From NCBI GenBank assembly GCA_029204225.1, contig CM055093.1, positions 3,398,974 through 3,462,973 on the forward strand: DNA of 64,000 nt, read 5' to 3'. Of this stretch, positions 45,097 to 55,466 are shown in pieces; positions within the stretch are counted from its first letter, which is position 1, and the number at the start of each line of letters is the position of its first letter. The position numbers and the translations under genes were made by a program. The notes below the pieces were generated by a model. It ran no database searches. It was not told where the DNA came from and saw only the letters and a list, made by a program, of their open reading frames with translations. The stretch comes from Diphasiastrum complanatum. Its lineage: Eukaryota; Streptophyta; Lycopodiopsida; Lycopodiales; Lycopodiaceae.

Positions 45097-46880
45097 TCAA
45101 AAGCACAACCCATCAATCTGATCTTGAACAGCTTTACTGCTCCACCAATCTTCATCTAAACTAAGCAGACAATCCACAGAATTCTCAGTACTAACAACAT
45201 CACAAAATGCAAATGAACTATTTAGTGGTAGTATTGAAGCCATCCCAGCAGAAAAACCATGAACTGCTGCATCATAACATTTTCTCTCAAAATCAAGAGC
45301 AGCTTGCCACGAAACATCCCCTCCGGTTCCAGGAACTGCAGATGCTACATTTTGAAGAGCTCTCATCTCGATACCTTGAAAATCAGAATTATAGCGCATG
45401 TAGCCCTCTCTTGACATGTGCCCAGTGAGTTTCATACCAACTTCAGCAGGAACGCCCATAGAGTTGAAACGTCTCGCAACAGATACACGAGCACTTTTGT
45501 TCGGTATAAAATCAACGTCACATCCAAGAACATCTTTTCCCATAATTTCCATCCATAAATTGTTTTCAAACCAACTCTCTGTTTCGAAAACCACTGCAAA
45601 AGACAACAAATAATAAAATTCTTAAATGCAACATGACCAAAAAAAACACAAAATATTCACTATTCAAAGGAAAAACATACCACTTTACCAATATGTCTTG
45701 GTCCATCAATTGCTCGCAGGAAGAATGGTTGTGAAGCACCGTCTTCAGAATTCCAAGCAGGCAAATGGGAAAAATACTCTTCAAAAGTGTGAATCACATC
45801 AGCTAAGTAACAAGTTTTCAGATCAACTTTATGATTCTTAGAAGCTCGTTCATCAAATCTAATGAACGTTCCCATGTTATCAGAACAAACTTCAAAGTCC
45901 GAAATGCACAGATTGTATAGCTCTGTATGTCCACAAACACAAAAATTATGACAAGCATAAAATGCAAGCCGCATTAAGAGCCCACTACCATTATCACACT
46001 GCATAAAACTCTGACATAAGACTGATTTCACTTGCAAAGGAGTAAGTGACTGAGTATAGTTCCTTTTTCTTCCAATCCCAACAGCACAAGAACGTTGTAC
46101 AGCAGTTAGACAAGCAGCTCTTACTTTTTTAAAACGTGCATCCAACATGATATTCAATTCCTCAACATGAAGACCAGTGCACACACTATTTTCCTCTAGT
46201 TTAGCCCTGATTATTCTACCAATACCACGTAGAAGGCCCACAATGGTTTCTCCTGGGTAAAGAGTTCCATTTTTCTTTTGGACTTGGAGAAAGAAAGATG
46301 TCAACAATTCAAGCAATTTATTAATATCAGTTTCAAACATCTCTTCTACTGTAACAGAACAATCCGATCCAACAACAAGTCTCCAGTCATCAAACCTATT
46401 ATGAGACCACCGATCAACATTAACAGACTTTCTAAAACCACCTTTCTCAACAAGTGCAAGTTCTGAGTGATCTAGATCACGAAATCCTACACGCAACATA
46501 TCAATTCGGTCAGAAGAATATTGCAAAGGAACCAGATTACCATGACCAGACAACACATTTCTAGAGCAGTCCGCATTATCAGAGATAAGAGCGCCATCCT
46601 TCAATACAACTTCAGAAGACAAAACAGCAGAAGCAAGAATATTTGAAAACATAGCACCGCCATTGTGCAATGGCACAACAGCGCAATTATCCATCAGAAG
46701 CAACCTAAACAATGAACACACAACTCTCTCAACATCTTTTGACACAAAAACCAAAAACGCCATCACATTATAAACACAAGCACACAAACAGGATTCCGAA
46801 AGACTGAGAAAGAAAGCTTTAGGATCTGCAAAGAACTCCAAGCGCCATTCGCAATTCAAAATCACATTCGAAATCACCAT
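45097..46880 (-). CDS. Crypton-like (DUF3504-like) tyrosine recombinase, two exons
   Basis: Exon 1 is 46880-45689 and exon 2 is 45593-45097. The 95-base intron has GTAAAG at its start and TTTGCAG at its end and joins phase 1 to give 562 residues without a stop. The N-terminal 150 residues are not recognised. Residues about 155-245 resemble the helical core-binding domain (SHNRFDDWRLVVG, LYPGETIVGLLRGIGRII); about 260-465 resemble the catalytic domain: VRAACLTAVQRS, LTPLQVKSVL, FYACHNFCVCGHTELYNL (box I), a lysine hairpin ASKNHK (K348 or K351), KSAR (430-433), LTGHMS (H456) and Y465. KSAR, GH and Y have the same spacing as H-x-x-R, GH and Y in Xer-type recombinases. The box I arginine is replaced (G317/H318), so catalysis is doubtful. 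It may be a Crypton transposase or a domesticated gene. No RT is next to it in frame. Confidence 0.8.
45594..45688 (-). other. Intron of the recombinase gene
   Basis: Minus-strand GTAAAGTGGTATG at the donor and TTTGCAG at the acceptor, T-rich before the acceptor, 95 bases. Joining ATT-G to TG-GTT restores one frame across the two open regions. An alternative donor four codons later (GTATGT) would break the frame. Confidence 0.75.
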
Positions 46881-47136
46881 TGCCAACCAGAAAGAGCGAC
46901 AGCGCCAACGGCAAGAGAGCGACGTCGCTGCTTTAACAAAGAGAAAGGATCAGAAGACAGTCAAAGAGAATGAAACGAACGAAGAGACGAACAAGAGACG
47001 AACGAAAATTAGACGTCAAAATCAGACGTCTCTTCAAACGTTCATTCATACGTCACTTCGAAAAGTTAATGTGTACATACGGTATTAAAACCGTATGAAA
47101 TACATATTAAACAAATACGCATGAAATACATGCTAA
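46881..47136 (-). promoter_or_regulatory. 5' flank of the recombinase gene
   Basis: About 250 bases upstream of the ATG. It has two TGACGTC/GACGTCT-type motifs (47010-47030, cAMP-response-like bZIP sites in form) and a perfect 7-bp inverted repeat CATACGG ... CCGTATG at 47077-47098. No clear TATA box was identified. Promoter activity is an inference from position. Confidence 0.3.
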
Positions 47137-47263
47137 TAACGTAAGATAACGGGCCCCACAGGGGCCTGATATGAGTTTTTTTTGGGGGGGGGGGGCTCGC
47201 CCTCCCGGACTCATCCCCCAAAAACTCATAACGGGCCCCTGCGGGGGCCATTATCTATTACGT
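47137..47263. repeat. Foldback element with GGGCCC-rich arms
   Basis: Left arm starting ACGTAAGATAACGGGCC and right arm ending GGCCATTATCTATTACGT are inverted copies over about 50 bp with about 85% identity. A G-run/C-run loop of about 25 bases with GGCTCGCCCTCCCGG lies between them. It could be a MITE or a very small foldback transposon. No clear target duplication beyond the TA-rich flanks. Confidence 0.75.
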
Positions 47264-47678
47264 AAATTCCCCTCCTCTTTATAACTCCCTTTGATTTGAC
47301 GCTTTGAGGGAGGGGAGGTGGTACGTCTCCCCACGACCCTCTTGTCTCCATAAAGCCTTGTATTCATAGAAGGCTTGGTTACAAAACTTACTTTCTAAAG
47401 TGAAAGCTATAAAACTTTAAGTTGAAAAATCTTAGGGAGGTTATGAATCTTCGTGCTTAAAATATTGAAGCAAAGCTCATCTTGATGTGAACCTTCCTAC
47501 ATCACAAGAAGGTGCATACATAAGGAAATGACATTGCTCAATTGCATTCCATACGACGGATCCACTAGCAATTACATAAGATTACAGGCGGAACAATAAA
47601 CAGAGTCCACAAGACAACTGCTCAAAAGATATTAGGCAAGGTAATTCTTCTTGTTGCCTGCAGTCCTAACAGTATATG
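47264..47678. other. Non-coding stretch, nothing recognised
   Basis: About 400 bp with no ORF, repeat or RNA gene that could be supported. Confidence 0.4.
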
Positions 47679-47747
47679 TATGTGTGTTGTGTGTGCAAGT
47701 GTGATGTGTATGTGTGTGTTGTGTGTGCATGTGTATGTGCATGTGTG

Positions 47748-47809
<62 letters not shown>

Positions 47810-47982
47810 ATGTGTGTTTGCATGTGCGTGTGTGTTTGTATGTGTGTGTGTTGTGTGTATTGTGTGTATGTGTGTGTGTGTGTGTTGTGCACGCATGTGG
47901 TTTGTGTGATCACGTGTGTATGTGTATGTGTGTGTATGTCTGTGTTGTGTATGTGTGTGCGAGTTTGTGGATGTGCATGTGA

Positions 47983-48011
<29 letters not shown>
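47679..48011. repeat. (TG)n-rich microsatellite region
   Basis: A pure TG tract at 47752-47808, flanked by TG-rich sequence with ATG, TTG and CATG interruptions on both sides, ending in CGCACGCGCG. Cys/Val and His/Thr reading frames across it are artefacts. Confidence 0.95.
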
Positions 48012-48013
<2 letters not shown>

Positions 48014-48064
48014 ACGCGCGGGATCACCTAAGCTCTGAATTCAACAAAGCCCCGACTTGATCAG

Positions 48065-48490
48065 CCCTAGCTTTTTTTAGAGGGTCTCCCGTCGCGGCCC
48101 ATCAGAAATTGTTTTTTTTTTTAGAATATTTTTATTTATTTATTGGGTCTCCACCCGTCACGGCGATGCATCAGAAAAAAATATATTAATTTTTAGAATT
48201 TTTTTTTTTTTAAGAATCTCTACCCGCTGCGACGAGGCATCAAAAGAATTTTTTTTTTAGAAACTGTTTTTTTAGGATTTTTTGTTTTTGGAATCTCTAC
48301 CCGCTGCGGCGAGTAGACCCATCAGAAAAAATGAAATTTTTTTTTAGAATTTTTAGAATTTTTTTTTTTTGAATCTCGTCCCAACTCAGATGGTTCTACT
48401 CGAAGCGGTGGGTCAGAAAAAAAATAAAAATTTTAAGAAAAAAATTGAATCTCTACCCACCACGGTGGGTGGAGACCCATCAAACTCATT
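48065..48490. repeat. Minisatellite, about five diverged units
   Basis: Units of 70-110 bp share TCTCTACCCGCTGCGGCGAG and CATCAGAAAAAA followed by T-runs and TTTTTAGAA. At least five copies (near 48080, 48150, 48215, 48290, 48365 and, inverted in part, 48450). Length variation is in the A and T runs. Confidence 0.7.
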
Positions 48491-49150
48491 ACATTTTAGG
48501 CAGTAGGCTTTAGGCTTTAGGCATTATGCATTAGATTCTAGTATATATATATAGCTCGTAAGTTGCATGATTTGCGAGTCATTTGGATTCATCAATAAAA
48601 TTATGTGCATAAAGTATATAGAAATTCTTGGTAGAGTATTTCTCAGATGGAAAAGGTATTGACTATATTCTAGTGAGCTCATATTGGATGACAGAGTTTA
48701 ATGAATATCAAGAATAACCACTAAATTCAGTTGGAGTTCAACAAAACTTTGTAATCTCTAGATTTTATTCTAGATGATTGTATAAAGTTTTTGTAGGTGA
48801 AGTAAAATTGTTTTGATATGTCTTCTATCTTTAATTATCTGATTGATTGCATAGTTTGGATAACTCATATCTTGTTAAGAATTAAGTTGAAGCATATTCT
48901 TGAAATCTTATCATTATCCAGGAGAAAAAAGATTTTGGAATGATTCTTATATTTCTCGAGTTGTATGTTGGATATATACTTTAGTATCTTTTAATGATTA
49001 AGTGTGATTTAAAATCCTAGTAATTATGATTGACTAATCATAAGATTTTAAATATTTATGATTGATGAATTATGAACAGATACTTGATTGTTATCAAAAG
49101 ATTATAAGAAAATATGATAATCCTGAACACAGCTAAACCAAGATACATAA
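48491..49150. other. AT-rich non-coding DNA
   Basis: No gene or clear repeat apart from a short TTTAGGC-type run near 48500-48525 (TAGGCTTTAGGCTTTAGG). Confidence 0.4.
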
Positions 49151-49152
49151 AT

Positions 49153-49660
49153 CATAGAATCAATGAACCGTTAACGGTTCACCACGGTTCTGAGAACCGT
49201 ACGGTTCTTTAAAAATTTTGCCCAAAACCGTGGTGAACCGCACTGAATAATTGATTGATTAATTAATTAATTTGTTTTTTGTCCCAGCCCCCAAAAATAG
49301 CCCAAAAAAATGCTAAAAAAATGCCAATTTTTTTTTCAGATTCTCCCTACTTAGATTATTTACTTAAAATGATTTAATCTCCCTAATTGATAAGAGAAAG
49401 GGAGACAGAGAGAGAGAGAGAGAACTTCTTGTTTTTATCAATAAAAGATGGGAAAACTCATCAGAGTACAAAGGAATGCGTGTAAAAAGTGTAAAGGCCA
49501 TAAGGCGAATTGAGATACTGTACAAGTATAACAAAGGGACAAAAACTAGCTTTGAGGGGTTTCGGGGGGAAATTTAGGAAAATTAATTAATTAATCAATT
49601 AATTATTTTTTTACATGAACAGGTTCCTTCCACGGTTCCCAGGAACCGTGGGTTCTATGA
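49153..49660. mobile_element. Possible non-autonomous DNA transposon with ACGGTTC motifs
   Basis: The left end (CATAGAATCAATGAACCG, AACGGTTC, ACCACGGTTC) and right end (ACGGTTCCCAGGAACCGTGG, GTTCTATG) are inverted relative to each other, with GATTAATTAATTAA-like segments inside both. The middle has a GA tract and no ORF. hAT-like MITEs often have such subterminal repeats. Target duplication could not be confirmed. Confidence 0.35.
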
Positions 49661-50860
49661 CAGAAATACAGACAGACAAAGAACATTCATACTAAACAAC
49701 AGAAGTACTGCACAAGGAAGAAAACTAAGAGCAGAAAATCCATCAAAAAAACAAAAGTAGATAGAATCAAGACTAAGCACTAGTAAATCATCCTGAAGTA
49801 AAAAAAAAAACAGCAGAACGAACCAAAGAACAAAAGAAAGCCCAGCACACAAAGTCAAAAAGAACCAGAAAAAAGTACCTTAGAAGACGCCATGAGCAAA
49901 ACAACAACCAAATCACATAGCGAAGCAAGGAGTCACAACCTACCACCGAACATAACCAGGGAAAAACCAAGGACGACCATATAAAGGGCAAAAAACCAGA
50001 AGCCGCCAAGAACAAAGGCACCAACCGTAAAGCCACCACCAAAGGAACAAAGCAATCACTAGAAAAACCTGAAAGGGCGCCAGACAGGCAAGAATGGCCA
50101 GCAAACCGAAGAATATCACAAAACTAGCAAACAAAAGCAGAAAGCAGACATTGCGCCCACGCAATGCAAACAACCAACGCGCCAGAGTACAGAGCACAGC
50201 CAGAAGAAAATATCAGAGAGCGCAAAACGATTTAACGCCAGCGAGGGTTCAGTAAAGCGTCAAGTTCCAGTAAGAGAGATTGAGAGCGGGACAGAAAAAG
50301 AAGTGGGGAAAAAAAAGGCGGGCCAACGAGGGAGGGAAAAAGAGAAAAAACCGTCGGGCCGAAAAAATGACCTAACAAAAGAAACTCCAAAAAACGTCAA
50401 AACAAACAAAATACCTAATCAAATAGCTAAACAACCAACACAAGTAAAGGAAAAAACCTAAAGGATCAAGGCAAGACTCAAAAAGTCAGGTCAGGAAACA
50501 ACAGTAACGTAAACAACAAATGGAGCAAGCAGGGGTACAGAAATAAAAGATTTGTCACGACACAACAGTAACGTGAACATCGACTCGAGCTGAAAACACG
50601 GTCCAAACGAAAAAACGTTACTCCAAATCAAAAATCTACACAATCATCACAATCTACGGGAGTGAAAACAAGAACACGAGCTAAGGTAAAGAACAATATT
50701 AAGCAGAGACCCCAACTGAGAAACATAAATAAATGAGAAAACCGTGAACCTCGTCAACAGTAACGTAAACCCCAAATCGAATAGTGGCACCGAATCAAAA
50801 GTAAAATAAAAATCTCAACAGAGGAAACTAATACGGTATCCAAGGTCCACCATGACATAA
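49661..50860. other. T-poor, A-rich stretch without a gene
   Basis: The plus strand is strongly A- and C-rich with few T for about 1.2 kb. A 13-base word AACAGTAACGTAA/GTGAA recurs near 50503, 50563 and 50757. The open frames on the minus strand (Phe/Leu/Ser-rich, 50197-49655) follow from the composition and are not supported. Confidence 0.45.
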
Positions 50861-51834
50861 CCAGAAATTATAGTCCCTTCCTAATAAGTCATTTCACATG
50901 TTACTCCGCTAAAAACCATCTGAAGCTAAGGTTGGGAAGAACAATAAATAAAACATCATATTGATGTGAGGTATTAATCATAAACCCCAACTGAGAAGAG
51001 TATTATATGACAACAGCTAAGATCCACAGCTAGTCATAAAATGTCTGGTCATGAGTTTCAAAGACTCGGTTATCTAATAAAAACCAATTCAGGCAGAGGT
51101 TTTGAGTAACAGTAAACCATTAACCTCATCCGTGCAACAGAAAGTACTACTAGTAACAGTTAAAAACTCAGCCTTCTCTTCCTCTGACAGTTTTTGTCAC
51201 TATTTCCATTGCAATCCAGTCCTGTTCTTTTCTTGCAGAGTTTTGCTGTCATAATAGACAATACATCATTATTATTTTAGCCATATGACCATCCTCACAA
51301 CATATAATTGATCTCAAAAAATAATAAATGTGTGTGTGTGTGTGTCTTTTAGACCTATTAGATGTTGTTGAGCACAAATAAAAGATTTGGAAATCAAACT
51401 TATCTTTGAGTATCATTTTAAAATCAAATGCACATTTCAAGGGGGTGTGTGTGTGTCTGTGTCTGTGTCTGTGTCTGTGTCTGTGTCTGTGTCGTACGAC
51501 TCACTTTGAAAACAAGGTATACTATTTCCCAAACGAAGGGATAAAAATAAATTGTTGGGTAGGGACAGTAGTATGACAAAGTAAACCAAGAATCAACGAA
51601 AATTAGTCTTACAATAAAGTTAGTCCACTGCAACATCAACAGAAAACCTCAAAAGCAAAAATGGAGAGAAATGGGGATTTGTATTGTGTTCAAAAGACCA
51701 ATAAGAATACACTCATGAGTCATCAACCTTGACTATCATTGTGCAGTTAACAACCAAGGCTGCCAAAAAACTCCCAAATCAAGACTTCTGCCTGTCCAAA
51801 TAAGCTAGTTGCAGTCGTTTTTTTCAACTTATCA
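50861..51834. other. 3' flank of the PPR gene, microsatellites
   Basis: AT-rich non-coding DNA with (TG)8 at 51329-51344 and a TGTGTC hexamer repeat with TG run at 51447-51493. Nothing else supported. Confidence 0.5.
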
Positions 51835-54800
51835 TCACCAATAATCTCCACAGGAACAGAAGCCATCCTTAAAATGGTGGTATCTGTTTGCATCCATCAC
51901 ACTGATGTTGCGCCGGACAATTTTTGAGATGATCTTTGTGGCATTGTGACAGTCACCGCAGATCCGAAGATTCTTTTTGATGCGGATAGGTGTCCCAGAA
52001 GGCGTGTTGACGAGCCCAAAAGCAATGGCCAGCTTCTCACTATGTCCACACAAAGCATTCTCCTTCTCCTCGTCCTCCACATCATCCAGCACAAAGCTTA
52101 AATTAGGTTTATACCTTGCCTTCTTCATCAACCCCACCAATCTATCCAGTTCAGCCTGAATGTCCTTGCTTTGTGGATGAGTTGCATCACCTACAACAAA
52201 GGCATGCAGTTGGTTATCAACTTCGATCCAGCTGCACCCAGGCATTTTTTCCACACCTGCCTCCTTCATTTCATTTCTGATCTTTGCTAACTCATCCTTC
52301 CTACCAGCAGCTGCATAGATGTTTGATAGCAGCACATACGGTGCAGCATTTTTTGGTTCCAACTTCACGACACGATCAAAAGCACGTCTTCCTATCTCCG
52401 CATGGCCATGGTTTCTAGCAGCACCAAGCAAAGTCATCCAAACCACATTATCAGGCTGAATTGGCATTTTGTTGATAAAGAGCTCAGCGTCGTCCAAGCA
52501 CCCTGCACGCCCTAGAAGATCAACCATACATGCATAGTGTTCCCTGGTTGGTGTGACACCATGATTTTTACACATGGAATCAAAGACATGACGACCTTGA
52601 TCTACTAGGCCGGAATGGGCACATGCAGAGAGAACACTAACATATGTGACCTCGTCAGGTTTCGTGCCTTCCGTCTGCATTTGCTCAAACAAAGCAAGGG
52701 CCTCCTGAACAAGCCCATTCTGTGCATATCCTGCAATCATCGCATTCCATGAAACCACATTACGTTCACTCATGTTGTCGAACAGCTCACGGGCGTCCTC
52801 TGTGCAGCCGCATTTTGCATACATGTCAACAAGGGTGCTGCCTACAACCACCTCCGACTGAAAACCTCTTTTTATTATGTCGGAGTGGAGCTGTTTGCCC
52901 TGTTCCAGGGCTGCTAGGCTGGCACATGCTTTTAGGAGAAGAACTAACGTGATATTGTTTGGCTGCATGCCTTCCTGTTTCATTTGCTCATACAGAGCAA
53001 GGGCCTCCTTGCCAAGCCCATTCTGTGCATATCCTGCAATCATCGCATTCCATGAAACCACATCTCGTTCACTCATGTTGTCGAACAGCTCCCGGGCGTC
53101 CTCTGTGCAGCCGCATTTTGCATACATGTCAACCAGGGTGTTGCGTACAATCACCTCCGACTGAAAGCCTCTTTTTATGATGTCGGAGTGGAGCTGTCTG
53201 CCCTGTTCCAGGGCTGCTAGGCTGGCACATGCTTTTAGGAGAAGAACGAACGTGACATTGTTTGGCTGCATGCCTTCCTGTTTCATTTGTTCATACAGAG
53301 CAAGGGCCTCCTTGCCAAGCCCATTCTGTGCATATCCCGCAATCATCGCAGTCCATGAAACCACATCTCGTTCACTCATGTTGTCGAACAGCTCACGGGC
53401 GTCCTCTGTGCACCCGCATTTTGCATACATGTTAACAAGGGTGCTTCCCACAATCACATCCGACTGAAAGCCTCTTTTTATGATGTCGGAGTGAAGCTGT
53501 CTGCCCTGTTCCAGGGCTGCTAGCCTGGCACATGCTTTTAGGACAACAATGAACAAAACCTTGTCTGGTGCTAAGCCTGTCTCTTGCATTTGCTGAAATA
53601 AATTAATAGCCTCCTCAACTTCTCCGCTATCAGCATATGCTGAGATGATAGCAGTCCACGAATACACATCGTGTTGAGGCATGTTGCTGAATACTTTGTG
53701 TGCATGCAGCACACTACCGCATTTGGAGTACATGCGAACAAGGGTGTTTGCTAAGACAATATTTGAATCAAGTACACTTTGGACTATAAGTGCATGCACT
53801 CGCTTGCCCTCCGCCAGGGCCTTGCTTCTGGAGCATCCATTCAAAAGGCAAACATAGGCGTGAATTGGAGGTTTAGTGGTTTGCTGGACCATAAGCTCCA
53901 ACATATGTAGGGCCTCTTTCAAGCGTCCCTCGTCACAGAGTTTGCTCAGCTTATCACCATTGCAAAAGGAGTCCGGCACCCTGCATGATTCATATAATGA
54001 TGATAAAGAAATACGAACATGATTCATATAATGATGATAAAGAAATATGAACAAGTGTCAATTTTGAAAGAGCAAGAAAAAGGAGGACATGTGGTAGTCT
54101 CACACCCGGACCTAGAGCTGCACATTCCACACAGAGATTAAAACCATACCGTGATCTCAATCCATCACCAGATTGTATATGACCCAATGTCATAGAAGCC
54201 ACCTTTTCTTTTACCCAGGAAGGATTCAGCCAATCATCAACCCATAGGCCCTCAAGCGTCCTCTTATGTTTAAAGTCGGGGTGCTTTGGACTTTTCTGCA
54301 TAACATTATACATATCACAGTCAAAGCTTAACTTAAGGGAAACAACTACACCAACCAATCGGCCTCATACCCATATTATCATGGCAACAATAAAATTCAA
54401 GTGAGACGTGATTAGCCAAAACAAGTGCAGCCTGAAATGAGGCGCACCTTAGTCAATCTAGTATCCCACCACTGCGATGGATCTGAGAAAAACTCCTGCC
54501 AGAGCTGCTCCATTCTAACTAGTCTGCCTGCATGCCCTAAGGGTAAACCAAAATGCATCAGAAACATGATTAAGGATTGTCGATGTGGCTTTAAGCATCT
54601 CTGCAAATTCATCTCCCCCTCAGCAGGTCACGGAGTGCTGGCGAGTTAGAAAGAGTATGACAGAAATAATAAGCATACCCGAGCCCCGAGGTGTTGAAAA
54701 AGCGGATGGCTTCCGTTGTTGAAATTGTAGCCTGGCACGAACCCTATGAGGATTGAACCGATTGTTGATCCACAGTGCCTCCTTTCTGGTGACGTCCATC

Positions 54801-55033
54801 CGAGGAAGAAGAGCAGCAGTAGAAGTGAGCGAAGCAGAAGAAGATGATTCATTTGTGGGTGTGATGATGATGATGAGGCGAGGGGGGCACGAAAGGAGTC
54901 GAGATCGATGAGGAGGAGAGGAAGGACCAGCAGAGAGGAACAAGAAGAAGAGGCTGTCATGACGACGATCATCGTTGGGGTTGAAACAAAGAACTCGTCC
55001 TATTAACGTTGTTGTTGTTGTCGTCATTGCCAT
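51835..55033 (-). CDS. PPR-DYW RNA-editing factor with N-terminal PDF motifs, four exons
   Basis: Exons 55033-54679, 54527-54448, 54295-54150 and 53980-51835 join to 908 codons without a stop; each intron begins GT and ends AG. The start ATG lies in GCCATGGCAATG and is followed by a Ser/Arg-rich organelle-targeting-like stretch. Residues about 80-105 (KEALWINNRFNP) and 124-180 (LWQEFFSDPSQWWDTR, SPKHPDFKHKRT, LWVDDWLNPSWV) match the PDF motif of OSB organellar DNA-binding proteins; the first is only a half. From about 200 come PLS-type PPR repeats, then E domains, then DYW with HSEKLA (near 840), CGDCH and a terminal CGDYW. The zinc and catalytic residues of the DYW deaminase are all present, so C-to-U editing of an organellar transcript is expected; the target is unknown. 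Three 303-bp units in the PPR tract are nearly identical. Confidence 0.93.
52721..53629. repeat. Three 303-bp tandem units in the PPR tract
   Basis: Units spaced by exactly 303 bp (for example ATGTCGGAGTG at 52877, 53180 and 53483). Each unit encodes one P-L-S triplet of 101 residues. They are about 95% alike, far more than PPR triplets usually are. This shows recent duplication or gene conversion. Confidence 0.93.
53981..54149 (-). other. Intron 3 of the PPR-DYW gene
   Basis: Donor CACG|GTATGG and acceptor ATGCAG|GGTGCC, 169 bases, phase 2. The intron holds a 29-base direct duplication (TGATTCATATAATGATGATA type, 53985-54045). Confidence 0.8.
54296..54447 (-). other. Intron 2 of the PPR-DYW gene
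   Basis: Donor ACTAAG|GTGCGC and acceptor TTATGCAG|AAAAG, 152 bases, phase 0. It splits the second PDF motif between WWDTRLTK and KSPKHPDF. Confidence 0.78.
54528..54678 (-). other. Intron 1 of the PPR-DYW gene
   Basis: Donor CTCGG|GTATGC and acceptor GCATGCAG|GCAGAC, 151 bases, phase 1. An alternative acceptor nine bases upstream (CCCTTAG) would add three residues and is also in frame. Confidence 0.65.
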
Positions 55034-55427
55034 GGCGTGCTGCTGCTCTCCTTTTAAGCTCACACACGAAATAATATTTGGGATGCAGTCCTGCTCCGAG
55101 CTCTCCTCCCTCCCTCCCTCCGCTCCATGAACGATCATCTCCCATCCCATCCCATCCTATTAAGCCTTTCACATCATCTCATCCTATCCTGTCCCATCCA
55201 TCTTTTTCTTCCTATGTCATGGCTATTTTCAGACCCTAAAGCCTAAAAAACCCTAATCCTAAAAAAATCCTAAAACTTAAAAATCTATCAACTCTCGCGT
55301 TCTCCCACCTCTCTCCTCTCGGCTCACTCAGACATCTCCCTCTCTCTCTCCTCTGCTCTCGGCTCACTCTCAGCGCTCTCTCGCACCTCCTGTCTCAGCT
55401 CTCTCTCAACGCACCTCTCCCCTCTCA

Positions 55428-55466
<39 letters not shown>

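Noticed and set aside
46881-46886. Recombinase start two codons further upstream
   Set aside because: That codon is TTG; the first ATG is at 46880.
47137-47263. A rho-independent terminator or a tRNA-like structure
   Set aside because: The genome is a plant nuclear one, the stem is too long, and no tRNA arm pattern is present.
47632-48031. Cys-Val and His-Thr reading frames
   Set aside because: They are translations of a TG/CA microsatellite, with no conserved flank.
49655-50197. Phe/Leu-rich minus-strand frames resembling membrane proteins
   Set aside because: They follow from the T-rich composition of that strand; hydrophobic residues are expected by chance.
52722-53467. Plus-strand frames antisense to the PPR gene with repeated LAHAFRRRTNV
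   Set aside because: They are shadows of the 303-bp repeats of the true minus-strand gene.
53990-54358. A separate small gene upstream of the PPR tract
   Set aside because: Splice sites and phases join this segment to the PPR gene as exon 3, and the PDF motif continues from the previous exon.
55034-55150. Start of the PPR gene at the upstream in-frame ATG (55150)
   Set aside because: The ATG at 55033 has a better start context and opens a targeting-like N-terminus; the upstream stretch is Gly/Glu-rich and unlike a transit peptide.
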